DNA of 64,000 bases from Marasmius tenuissimus (taxonomy: Eukaryota; Basidiomycota; Agaricomycetes; Agaricales; Marasmiaceae). Below are positions 32,445 to 43,500 of the stretch, in pieces; the stretch's first letter is position 1; each line of letters starts with the position of its first letter. A program made the translations under genes and the position numbers. The notes below the pieces were generated by a model, which saw only the letters and a program-made list of their open reading frames with translations, was not told the DNA's origin and did no database searches. The stretch spans positions 1,240,001 to 1,304,000 of the forward strand of contig JAQOTA010000071.1 of NCBI GenBank assembly GCA_029532415.1. The letters run 5' to 3'.

Positions 32445-32743
32445 TATAAATACCTGGTCGTTCCTCTCATACATCCCCACAATTCCTTCCACCCTCATTC
32501 TCATTCCCCTCAATAGCCGAGACCGCACACTATTTCACGGAAGGATATCTGATGCCAACGTGCCGAAGGTGTGTTCTTGCCCTCTTAACATTCTCGATAA
32601 GCAGATCCGCTGATATCGACGAATCCCAGTGTAGTAGGACAACACCCCAGACTCCAGTTGAAGGCCGATTGAGGCTGAGTTTAGCGAACCCCCGAACGGA
32701 GATGACGGATTTTGAGGTCGCGTATGTCGAATATCGTCAATAA
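32445..32743 (+). CDS. Small possibly secreted protein, 63 aa (uncertain)
   Basis: TATA box TATAAATA at 32445-32452 and a CT-rich leader precede ATG at 32552. The 63-aa product starts MPTCRRCVLALLTFSISRSA, a plausible signal peptide, then ADIDESQCSRTTPQTP and ends YVEYRQ with TAA. The promoter-like arrangement suggests a real transcript start. There is no intron and no known family. It could be an orphan small secreted protein, a truncated gene or a chance ORF. Confidence 0.35.
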
Positions 32744-32869
32744 TAATTAGATCGCATGTAATCAGGTTGTCTAGCAACTTTATATACTGGACTACTGTGT
32801 TCCCAGATGGATATTGATTTTTTTAAATTATATTCGGTGGAGTGCTTATGTGCAGACATGAGGACAGCT

Positions 32870-33065
32870 AAGCCCATGAGTGCTCAGTAACGCTGGCTTG
32901 TTCATGATCACTGTGAGATTCACAGTGCTCACGAGCGCACATGAGAAAAAAGGTGTCCCATATTTACTTGTGAGCAGCCCTGAGGCTCACAGTGCTCATG
33001 ACCGCTCATGAGCAATTTCGGCGTTCGTGAGCGGTCAGAATCTAGCGACCCTTGTTCTGGTGGAC
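32870..33065. repeat. GTGAGC/GCTCAC repeat, copy 4
   Basis: Dense GTTCATGA, CTCACGAGC and CTCATGAGC words ending GTTCTGGTGG, the same kind of terminus (inverse of CACCAGAA) as the other copies. Confidence 0.5.
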
Positions 33066-33720
33066 CCGTCCGTACCAAATCCGTATAACACTGGGCAAAT
33101 ACACTCTAATAAAATAGGTCAGTATGCTCCAAATACATGATGTACTTGTCCTTGTAGACCTGATGCACTGGCATTAATATATAATAGCTTGTTCCTGGAC
33201 CGGTGTCGCACCCTGCCAGTGACTCGATCCTGAGGGCTTTCGGCCCTCATTCCCGTCCCCTTCCGCCTTCAGTTGCGAATGAAGTGAGCGATTTGGGCTG
33301 AATTCGCCTCGTTTGACCGGTTTTGTCAGTGTTCGGGTTCCTGTCCGTGATGGTAGTGGTTTGTTGAGAGTCTTTGCTCGTCCGTGAACATTATGATTGC
33401 CGTGTCGGAGCCTTGTGGCTTCTCCTGGTCCATCTCTGATTTTTGACGGTCTCTGGTCTTAACCGTCGACCTACGAGTTTTCTTGCATCGGTGGTTGTCG
33501 AGATCTTCAGGTAGTATCATGCTGACGCACTACATGTCTTACCCCACTGAGGGGAGATTGATATTGTAGGTGCACTACCATCCAATATTACTTTGGTCTA
33601 CGACGGTCATAACTCATTTCGTGGCTGTAGTCGACCTGTTTGGTGACGCAGTTGAAGGCGGAACTTCACTTAAACAGCCGACTAGTACTAATTGAACGGT
33701 CGCGAGAACTGTCATGACAC
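33066..33720. other. Gene-poor stretch
   Basis: No supported gene; the minus-strand ORF at 33326-33520 has no recognisable feature. Confidence 0.4.
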
Positions 33721-33723
33721 TGA

Positions 33724-33788
33724 CAGCTAACAATGAAATTGTGAAGGTGCGGGTCGTGCGAATTATGCTAGGGTTTCATTGTTAGCTG
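33724..33788. mobile_element. Internally deleted relative of the 6.8-kb MITE
   Basis: CAGCTAACAATGAAA at the left is inverted against TTTCATTGTTAGCTG at the right, only 65 bp overall. The right ~45 bp (GCGAATTATGCTAGGGTTTC) matches 7120-7157 closely. Confidence 0.6.
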
Positions 33789-34424
33789 GAACATCCATTG
33801 GCTCCTTGGGTATTGACGGTCCACGTCGACAAGGGCACTGATATTTCACTCGATCTATTGCCACATCTTCAGTCGCCGCAAGGTTTTTCCGACATCACGT
33901 TCCCAGCCCAGGTCAGATTGGGTGGAAGAGTTTTGCGCGCGGAGAGAGCTAATTTCCCCTTCAGTCGGGATATGAACGGGCACCGTGATCACAAATCTTC
34001 AGATTCCCAGGACATTGCGTATGAGCGCAGCCACAAATATTCGGGTTTCAACGACCCAAAGTGAATTCAGGCTTGCGCCACTCTAAGTATACTGATGGGA
34101 TATAGGGTGGATGACACCGTGACACGAAGTCAAAGAAATGGCCCTGATGATCGTTTGCCGGGCCTCACAGCGAGGTGCGGATAAGTGTTGAATGTTGAAT
34201 GAGCTCTTACAAGATCTTATGAGATAAGCTGAGTCTGAAAACAGTGGACTATCAACCGTCTCCGGGAGTCCACTATTCGTTCAAATTAGAGTTCTCCCTG
34301 AATCTCAGAGCCTGGGAAGCTTTTTTGAGAATCAGAAGACTGAATATGCGGGATGGTGCACAGTTGTAAAGCATAACCAGTAATTTCATATAAAACCACC
34401 AAACCAGCAAGTCATATCTTGTAC
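33789..34424. other. Intergenic, downstream of the sugar transporter
   Basis: ORF 33798-34064 lacks a recognisable domain. Otherwise this is the 3' flank of the transporter. Confidence 0.4.
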
Positions 34425-37306
34425 TCAAGCCTTTACGACGGATTCCTTCTCGTCGTGTCCCGTAAAAGTTACCCCTAAGCGCGCTTGGATGGTATCCAGA
34501 CGTTGCTGATCTTCTTGGGCTAGTCCGGTGGTTCCACCGAACACCTCTTCCATTTCCTCTAGTGTCACACCCTTCGTCTCGGGTACCTGCAAAGCGAGTC
34601 AGTGCTCAGACATTGACATCGGCATTGACCAGTGCACTCACAAAGAGCAAAATGAAGAGACCGCCGAGGAATGAGAATGCCTTTGTATGCAGATCAGAGC
34701 AGTGCTCATTGAAACACAGGGGATGCTTACACCGAAGAAGATGAACGTGCCAAACTTGAGATGCGTGATCATCGAAGGAGTAACTTGGCCGACTAGAAAG
34801 GACGAGTTTCAGTCTCAGTGCGTCCGTCACCCTTTGAACGGGACTGATAGTTACCGATAAAGTTGTTCATCTTCAATTTGCTTAATCAGCGCGGCACAAT
34901 GATGGGTTCTTCACAAGGAACGTACCCAATTCGAAGAAGCAGCGATAGAAAGTCCTTTGCCACGGACGCTCAGAGGGTAGATCTCAGCGACAATGATCCA
35001 TGCGCAAGGGCCCCAACTGTATCCAAAGCCTATGGATTACTTAGCTTCGATTGAGGGCAACAATGGGGGGTATGTCCTTACCGATAGCGAAGACCCAGAC
35101 GAAGGCGCAGGCCACCCACCCGGCCGCTAAGTTGAATGCATTATTGAGGATGTTCACTGCCTTCGAGTGTGAATGAGTGGCTTACCCTTATGTCTAAATT
35201 AGGCAAGCCTCAGTAATGGACGAAAGAACGGTAATGAACATACGTACGAGTCCCATGAGTCCTGGAAGCTACCACTTATACCTGCGACAATGAAGTGACA
35301 GCTACAGGGGTGAGGGTTCAGCCAAATGAAGCCAACGGGCAAAGCAGAGCGTACGCGGCCATGAGGAAAGCGCCCGAAACGAGGACCGGCTTGCGTCCAA
35401 GCTGGTCGACCCAGATGACAGCAGGAATAGTGGCGAGGAACATGCTGTAGGTGGGAGAAAGACATGACTTTGGGTGTGAGCAGCAAGTTCTTGGCCACTA
35501 ACGTGATACCAACTACCCCGGTCGCGAGGAGAGACGTCGTGTTATCGCTCTGGCCAAGACTCTTGAATATGGTTGGCGCGTAGTAGAGAATGGCATTGAT
35601 TCCCGTCCACTGCTGGAAGAACATGGTCCTGATAAAAGGCGTTAGGGTGCGTCAACATCCATGGATGGTGCAAACTCACAGCGACCCAACTGCAATTCGC
35701 CAAAACAGTCCTAAAACCGAACTGTGAGTGATACAAATCGAACATCTGCGGGAGCTCTAACCCTTGTTGGTGAAGAGACTCAGATATTCCCGAAGGCCCA
35801 ATGAGAAGTTGGAGGAGAATGAACCATCTTGGTATTGCGGGAAGCGAGCCTCCGAAGTCTCCTTTTCGAAGAGATATTGAGCCTTGATTTCCCTGGTAAA
35901 GAAAGTAAGATCCTGGCAAATGCTTTCAGGCCTGCTCTCAACGTACAAGAATTCGATTTGGACCAATTCGTTATCGGCAGGAAGCTGACGAGCGCGGGCG
36001 AGTACAGCCAGTGCTTCATCTTCCCGTCCTTGATTGACGAGCCACCTGGAGGCAGGTTTTCAGCAAGAGCGAGGGCCGAGTGACGCAGAATGGACGACCG
36101 ACCTCGGGGAAAAGGGCATGAACAAGATGCCTACTCCGAGGATGACGGCCGGAACAAGCTGTAAGGCGAGAGGAATTCTCCATGCGGCTTCGTGTTGCGT
36201 TTCGCCGGTACCTCCGATGAAGTTCGTTCCATAGTCGATCCAGAATGAGACCATGATCCCCAGCGTAATCGCAAGTTGCTGGAGGGCGACAAGACTCCCT
36301 CTCACTTCAGGGGGTGCAAGCTATAGAGGAAAGGTTTATTACGGCTACTGAAACTCAAAGAAAGTTAAAGGGGTACATACCTCGGCATTGTAGAGGGGAA
36401 CACACATACTCAAAGATCCAACACCAAGACCAGTCACGAAACGGCCTCCGTAAATAGAATCGGCAGCTTTCGCCGCGGTTTGAACAATGACTCCAACACA
36501 GAACACAACAACGGCTATATAGACCATTGGAATTTAAACATGAACCTGGCTTTCTAGGAAATAGTACTGACCTATCACGATGGTATATTTTCTTGAGAAT
36601 TTGTCAGCCAGGTACCCTGGATGCATCAGTTTAGTGCGAGCTCGTTCTATGAGGGTCGGATGATCTGACCTGTGACAAGGACCCCAACCCATGCTCCCAG
36701 TTCGAGGATAGCGACGAGCCAGCCTTTCTTCCCATCATCCGTCGCAGCATCTCCCATCCTGAAGTTTTGCGTTAATCAGATAACCGCAGTTGATCAAATC
36801 TTGCTCCTTCCTCACCTGTCGACGAACGAATGCATGCTGCGTAGGAGAACGATAGCAGTAAGCGACCTTTAATAACGATAAGCTAGGAGATTGCTCTCTC
36901 ACGGGAGTACGCCAGAAAAGACACCCTTGAGACGACCGCTTAATACCCGCGCTCAATTCTCCGATAAATGAACACTCACCTGGTTATAACCTGTAATAGT
37001 CGACCAGAAAGGGTCAGGACGATAATGTCGTGATACTTGAGTAAAGCATTCTGACCATAGAGCCTGGAAGTTAATATGAAGTTAGAGGATCTCAAAGCCG
37101 GGCGTAGATGAGTCAAACGTACAAGCCACCCAACGAAGCGAAAACGGCGATCGCAAAGATTCTGCGGTTCTTCACCAATCCAGCCTGTATGTAAAGACCT
37201 CAGTGCTTCAAATGCGATGCTGATAAGATTAGACACGAACCCAACCCGACTCTCCGGCCAGAGCTTGGCGACGACTCGAAGTCAAAGGTCCAGATGTGGG
37301 TGCCAT
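34425..37306 (-). CDS. MFS hexose/sugar transporter
   Basis: Sugar-porter-family permease of the plasma membrane, 12 predicted membrane segments. Start [19 protein letters not shown] at 37306; the end is [15 protein letters not shown] with TGA at 34425-34427. Family blocks seen through the exons: [98 protein letters not shown] and [17 protein letters not shown]. The gene is unusually intron-dense. After exons 37241-37306 and 37123-37194 come four mini-exons of 8 nt (37056-37063), 11 nt (36980-36990), 23 nt (36903-36925) and 21 nt (36816-36836), which must all be used to read [21 protein letters not shown] decayed C-terminal paralogue lies at 50600-51190. Substrate not predictable beyond hexose-type. 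Confidence 0.9.
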
Positions 37307-38819
37307 AGTGAGGGATGACTCGAGACTGGGGCATCGTCCCGACACTCTTGCACCATTTTTATTCAATCCAGTCCATCATGGTCAGCTGCCTCCAAGTTTA
37401 CTTCTGGAGTTAGAACACCTGCTCCGTGAGAGAGAGGGACAAATGAACGGGTTCGATCTCCGAGAATCCACCGTCGGAATTGTTTTCTGTATGTAGCATC
37501 GCGAAGGCGCGTGCTGATAATCAGTCTCCCGCTCCTGCCTAGGCCTGGAGGAGGTGAAAAAATAGACAGTTGATCGTGGCGTTTTCAATAGAACGGTGTC
37601 ATCGAGATTGAGTGGAAACAACGGTTACGATGTCGGCGGCCATTTCTGAAGGCGTACAAGCGCAATTGAAGGGACAGTGATGAGAAGCCGATTTATCCTG
37701 AAGTCAATTAAGAACGGAGCAGTTCGCATCACGCCCGGCGAGAACCCATCTAGTGAATAAACTCCATTGTTCAAAAGGACTTAGGCAGATAAAGAGAGAC
37801 AAGGCGATACCTTTCAGCCAGCCTTTTTAGATAGCTCCAGGAAAGCGATGAATATCATTGAGGGAAGACGAATCGAATGGGTTGGTGTGTTGATGCACTG
37901 CGGCTCACTTTAAGATGCTTGAGATGAAGTTTCCGGGCAATTATAGGTCGAAAGTTCGTCGCTCAAAGTCGAGAGCAGGTGGACGCCTGTGGACATACCG
38001 AGTTGGTACAGATTGAAGGAACGATTACTACGATCGGAGGAGTATCACACGAGGTTAGACGGCAAGGTCCGGCCGGCGGCCTACATAATGGTTCAAGCGG
38101 ACGCCGTGCAAGAGGCGCTCGACGCTCGTGTACGGTGGGACAGCTTGCCAAATGCTTGCCACCAGCTAGCTTATTATCGATTTATCCCCCACAAGCCAAT
38201 ACTACTCTCGCGTCGATACAGTGCAACGGTATTTGTTTATCAGGACTCCCGACGAGCTCGCAAGATTAATACACAGGGTTGGGAATGCATGGAAATGCTG
38301 TCTTCACCGAACACGAGGTACCGTGGTGAGCTCGAGGTCCGAGACGCCTGCGGGTCTTGTAGAACTATCAACTTATCCGTATCAACATAGGCTCTAGGTC
38401 GTCTATCCTGTCAGTACCTATCCCAGTCCTTTGTCTTGTACATGGGTAGCCCTACGCAGTCTTGCCTGGGCGACGAAATGCGTTGACTCGGACGCTGGAA
38501 GTGGTCAAATTTCAAATTGCAACGTTCATGAAAGTCCGGAACCCGAGCCATATGGAGACTCGGGGCACACGGACCGGATATATCTGGAATTGTCAGAACG
38601 ATATCTTGCCGGGGCTCGCCAAATTACCGTTTTTCTCTTCGATGACTCCAACATCCTCTTTCTCACACAGACATACCACGACTTCACCACGACTGCTATA
38701 GAGCAGGCTGTTATCTTACGAGAATCCCCCTAACCATCCTCGAGGCTCGGCTTGTTGGTTTCCTATTAAAACCCTCTCGCATTGAGCCTGGAATACCGCG
38801 CACCTAGAGTAAACCGACC
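37307..38819. other. Intergenic between divergent transporters
   Basis: 1.5 kb between the minus-strand sugar transporter and the plus-strand efflux carrier, likely holding both promoters. The ORFs at 37979-38390 and 38431-38733 have no domain support. Confidence 0.45.
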
Positions 38820-40832
38820 ATGTCTCCTTCAGCCGGGTTCCTCATCTACAGCGGCATCATGCCCCTCCTCAAAACCTATTTCACTGTAGGCTTTGGTTAC
38901 CTTGCCGCACGACAAGGACTGTTCCCGCCAGCCGCTTCACGCGGAGCATCCCAAATCACCTTAAATGTATCTTTACCTTGTCTCATCTTCGCGAGCATGG
39001 TTCCGGCGTTCAATAACGACAATGTTTCCGCCATTGGGCCACTTTTGCTAATCGCCGTCATCTATCTGATTTTGGGCTTTCTCGGAGGAGTGGTGCTGAG
39101 GGAGTTGTTCTATGTCCCGAGGAATTTCTGGCAAGGAATTGTGGTCTTGGTGAGTGAGCTTGGAATCTGTTTCAGCAATACGCTGCGATCTTGATACCAC
39201 GTCACGTTCTTTTAGGCCACCATGTCCAACTGGGGGAACTTGCGTGAGTGGTATTTTATGCAGTACTCTTGCTTGCTCACAACCATCTTGCTAGCCAACG
39301 CAATTGTGATAACGGTAACGCAACAGGAGCCCTTTGACCCCTCCAAAGATCCCGGATGTGTGTAGATAGGCGAACCGTTCCAACCTGTTCACGTTCCAGC
39401 TCATTTTAACCTTTCCCATGGTCTTCTAGTGGGCGTGTCCTACGTTTCCATCTTTATCTTCGCGTTCAACTTGGCCTTCTGGTGTTGCGGACTCGCCAAC
39501 AGCCTCGCGTGGGACTACGCAGACGGTATACCACAGGGCGCCGATGCGGAAAAACGCTATAGGTGGGACGAGAAACCTCTCGGGGCGTTTTTCGTGAAAC
39601 ATATACTGCGGAGAAGCAAGCGGAGTGGGAAGGACGAAGAAAAAGGAAAAGGACGTTCAAGCTCCGGCAACAGAAGCGACACCAACTTGACCATTGTCGA
39701 ATCAATGAAAGGGACAAGTCAGATCGAGGCGGGAGGCAATGCCGATCCGGATTTTCGATTGGCTCGCCAAATATCGCAAACGTCGTTTCGTTCCAGAAAA
39801 CTCTCAGGAGTGCAAACCAATCGTCCGTCGTTTATTAGCGAGCCTCTCGCAGCACACACCGAAAATCCGAATTCGGGTGCTGCGACGCCAGTATGCTCTG
39901 GTGCTGCAACACCCGCACATCAGCCTCCGTCCATCGTAGTTAGCATGCATGAGGACGCCAAAGAGAGAAAATTCCAGGTCCCACCTGCAGTCTATAAGCT
40001 GCTAAAGCCGTTCGGTACCCTGTTGAACCCCGTGGTTATTATCATGGTCGCGTCCATACCCTGCGCTCTTGTTCCGCAGTTGAAGTCACTATTCGTTGCT
40101 GGTGAAGGCGGGCCTGATTGGAGGGCGCCAGATGGGAGAGCCCCGTTGAATGTCATCTTCGATGTAAGTTCTTGCTCAGTCTCGGATGCTTTGGGAACTT
40201 TCTCATCGGACGCTTCCAGACATGCAAGTTTGTGGTGCGTTCGACGCATGGTTCTACGTTTTTTTGTCTCCTGAAGGAATGTACAGGGTGATATTACTGT
40301 GCCGATGGGTCTTATCCTCCTTGGTGCCTCTTTCGCCCGGATGAAGATACCTCGACCGTTATCGCGGCTGCCTCTCCCTGCCATGTTGGCTGCCGCAGTG
40401 TTGAAGCTCGCGATTTTGCCAGTCATAGGCGTTTTTCTTGTACAGGGATTGGTCGATCGGGGCTTAATCCCTCAGGAGGCGAAAGCGGAAAAGTTTGTCG
40501 CGATGTTCTTATCTGGAACTCCCGCCGCAGTCAATCAATTGATTGTCTCCTCTCTCTACTCCCCGGACGGAGAGCTAGATACCTTAACGGTCAGTTCGAT
40601 TACTGCGTGAAAGTAAATGTCCTATGAAACTAAATCTGTCACACAGGCTTTCCTTCTTGTACAGTGTAAGTGATCTACTGCTCACGGGGTTGTCTTCGAC
40701 TGACCTGGTTGACTGTAGACTTCTTCATGTTCTTCTCTTCTGCGTGCGTATCTCATCAAGTTTACGAGACGTTTGCAATACTGATTTCCCTTATAAAGAG
40801 CTCTCACTGCCGTCTCCCTACTTCTGGCGTGA
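38820..40832 (+). CDS. Auxin efflux carrier / PIN-like membrane transport protein (ECM3-like)
   Basis: Mem_trans-family integral membrane protein. Exon 1 is 38820-39149 (MSPSAGFLIYSGIMPLLKTYF..GFGYLAARQGLFP, helices 1-3), exon 2 is 39216-39243 (28 nt, ATMSNWGNL), exon 3 is 39295-39357, and a long exon starts near 39430 (GVSYVSIFIFAFNLAFWCCG, then a ~120-residue hydrophilic loop, then more helices). Then comes an exon with VPMGLILLGASFARMKIPRPL and GTPAAVNQLIVSSLYSPDGELD, and small 3' exons ending ALTAVSLLLA with TGA near 40830. The two-bundle architecture with a long cytoplasmic loop is typical of fungal members. Transported substrate unknown; fungal homologues are ER or plasma membrane proteins. 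The frame appears intact. Confidence 0.88.
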
Positions 40833-41076
40833 TCCGTAGGGTGTAATTTGAATACTTATGTACCGTTGCTCACTGTACTTCAACTGCCTTAGACGTTTAT
40901 CGAATATCAACACTGGGATTGCCAGCAGCCAATTATAGCCTTGTTGATGGGCGCTTAGCCGACCGTCACCTTGAGCCTGCCCGGGCTTGGCTCGGACTCG
41001 GCTCACGCCGTCGGAAGTTCTCACGTTCCTTTGTAACAGCGACTCGATCGAATGATCGAACTCCAGCCTCCTTACC

Positions 41077-43322
41077 ATGTCTACCGTACCAGACACCCTC
41101 ATCACCCAACTCACATGCCTGGTGTCGGCACTGACAATGAGGACCAGTGGATTCGACCCAGATAAAGTACAAGAGGAGGACGTTATACAAATGATGTCCG
41201 ATCTGAGCTGTGCTCGGGTGGAGGATAACCAGATTTTGGGACCCAGGGTCTGTGTGCTAGAAGAACAGGTGAGTGATGTGTATCGATAATTTTGGGGAGT
41301 GTTATTGATCCCAGTACTCAGAAACTAGAACGATACCTTGTTAGTTGCGGTAGACGGATGTAGAAGAAGGCGCCCGACTGCATGAGTTGGTTGCGCAGGG
41401 AAGGAGTCCAGTATGGCCTCCTCCTCAGGTCACCGGCATCTCTCACTCCCGACATACCAGACGAGACGACTGTCATAGAACCGTACGAATTCAGCAGTTT
41501 AGTGGAATGCTGGGAGACGAATACGACAAACTCAGCTTGGTCATCGGTATACAATATAAAATGCATCATCGCCTCGTGCCTCAGGGCTACCAGCGTCCCC
41601 GAACCAGATGATAGCTTTTGGAAGTCAAAAGAGGAGTGAGCATTTCGACGTTCTGGATATACTGCATTGACTGAAGTCAGGCCAGGTATGAAGACGACGC
41701 GATACTGCCACCGTTTTTCCTTCCGGCTTGGCCTGTTGAAGGCTTCGAAGTGCAACGAACGGTAACCCCAGACGGATTCTGGGCCATGAGGGACCTGCAT
41801 TCACTATCGCCTCTGGTACTGGTGTGGCTCGAACACCAGTCAGGCCAACACCAGATGTGGATGTATCTATTGGTGCTCATGTTCGTGGTTTCCCGCCTCG
41901 GCGGGATGAATGCTGCCTGGGAGAGCCTGCGGCTTATGGGTGTCTTCGTTCCCAAGTCCGGAGATGTCGTAGTCAGAGTATTTACATTCGACGATTCTTT
42001 CGTGAGTTTGTTTCGTTCGAGTTCTCACTATGACTGACGGTGCTGTGAAGGTAATCAAATGGGCTGAGCAATTATTCGAGAGAAACCAGGCAGGCGGCGT
42101 CCGCTTTTACACGAACGTCGTTGGCCACTGCAGTCACTTGGCTGCTCACCACCACGAGTGGGACTTGCTGGCCTTCGGACAGGCCATTGAGCGAATCACA
42201 GCGGAGATAGATCGAGGTTCTTGCGGCAGACTGAACAGCGATGATGAAGATTTGCAGGACGACCTCAAGAGGCAGTGGGACGGGGACAGCGAGGGTGATC
42301 GAAGACGGTCTTTCCAAAGGGGGGAGAACATCCAAGGCGGCTCTAGGGAGGTGCTCAACACCCGTTCGTCAAGCGCGACTCCGTCCATCCGCTCACTGGA
42401 AGATGAAGGGCTGGAAATGATGAAGCAGAGGAGCGCAGTCAGGGGACACAGAGGGAGAGTGAGTGATCATTTGATTATGACGGTCTGACTCAGTTCATAA
42501 CAACTTGAAAGGTTTTAAAAGCACTGCGACACCCTGATGGTTCCCCCAAGCTATCATGAAATGGGCGAGCAAAGGGGAGATTGGTGCCCTTCGCATGCTC
42601 CAAGGCTTGAAGGGTATACCAAGGATCGGGTGGGCGAGCGGGGATTTCACGGATAGGTAAGGATTCTTGCCACAATTTTCTGAACGACGTTGACACTCCG
42701 GGACAGCATACCGTGGGGGAGGATTGATGATGACACTATAGAAGTTCTAGTCACTCACTGGTGTGGGTCTTACCTCCACGGAAATGAGGTCCTTTGTCGG
42801 CGCTCTGTATTGCCAATGGTGTGTAACCTGCTAGAGGTCGTTTTATCCGTCCATCACGTCGGTTTCGTTCACGGGGACATCAAGCCACAGAATGTATGCT
42901 TCGATTTGAGCACTCGTGAGATAACTTTGATCGACTTCGGACACTCGTGTCGCGCGCACGCGGATAGAGAGGTGACTGAGTGGCTGGGGACTGAGGGATG
43001 GAGAGCACCGGAAGTGCAGCTTCTACGTGAAGGAAGTCCAGGGCTTACTGCGAATGGCTTCTTGGCCGATACATGGAGCATAGGGAAATTGGTGCAATGG
43101 ATCATCTCGCATGCGGCTAGGATTGAGAGTCGAGAGCGAGTTTCACTGTCATTAGTTGCTCGTGCATTATCCGCTGAGAAGCCTGAGGAGCGCTTGTCTA
43201 TCACGAAAGCTGTGCACATGCTGAGCTCCCCGGACACGCTTGTTGGTCGGAAGATGGGGTTTCCCCAGCGTGACCCAGACGGTTGCGACACACGAGCACT
43301 CCTATATTACTTTCCATTATAA
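41077..43322 (+). CDS. Protein kinase-like protein with novel N-terminal region
   Basis: Starts MSTVPDTLITQLTCLVSAL at 41077. Several exons follow: MSWLRREGVQYGLLLRSP, VTPDGFWAMRDLHSLSPLVL, KWAEQLFERNQAGGVRFYTN and an acidic/Arg-rich linker near 42230-42440. A C-terminal kinase domain has QAIMKWASKGEIGAL (the K is a candidate ATP-binding lysine), FVHGDIKPQNV (catalytic loop, HGD in place of HRD), ITLIDFGHS (DFG) and WRAPEVQLL (APE), ending near 43322. The kinase family is not FunK1. The N-terminal ~300 residues are unrecognised. One splice or frame problem exists around 42540-42550, where the frame reading VLKALRHPDGSPK meets a stop just before the MKWAS frame; this may be a mis-modelled intron or a lost C in the C5 run. 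Function unknown. Confidence 0.65.
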
Positions 43323-43500
43323 TTCCTTTACCTTCAAGATTCATGTAAACCCCTGCATTAGAGTAGCTAGCGCAAAGCAATGGTTACCGTTCAAGTTGTT
43401 GCAGACTAAGCGGCCCAGGGGCGTTGGGTGCTTAGTTGAGTAAAGCTTGGTTTTGACGCCGTTGGGTTCTCACGCTTCTTTGCCCAAAAATTTCACCACC

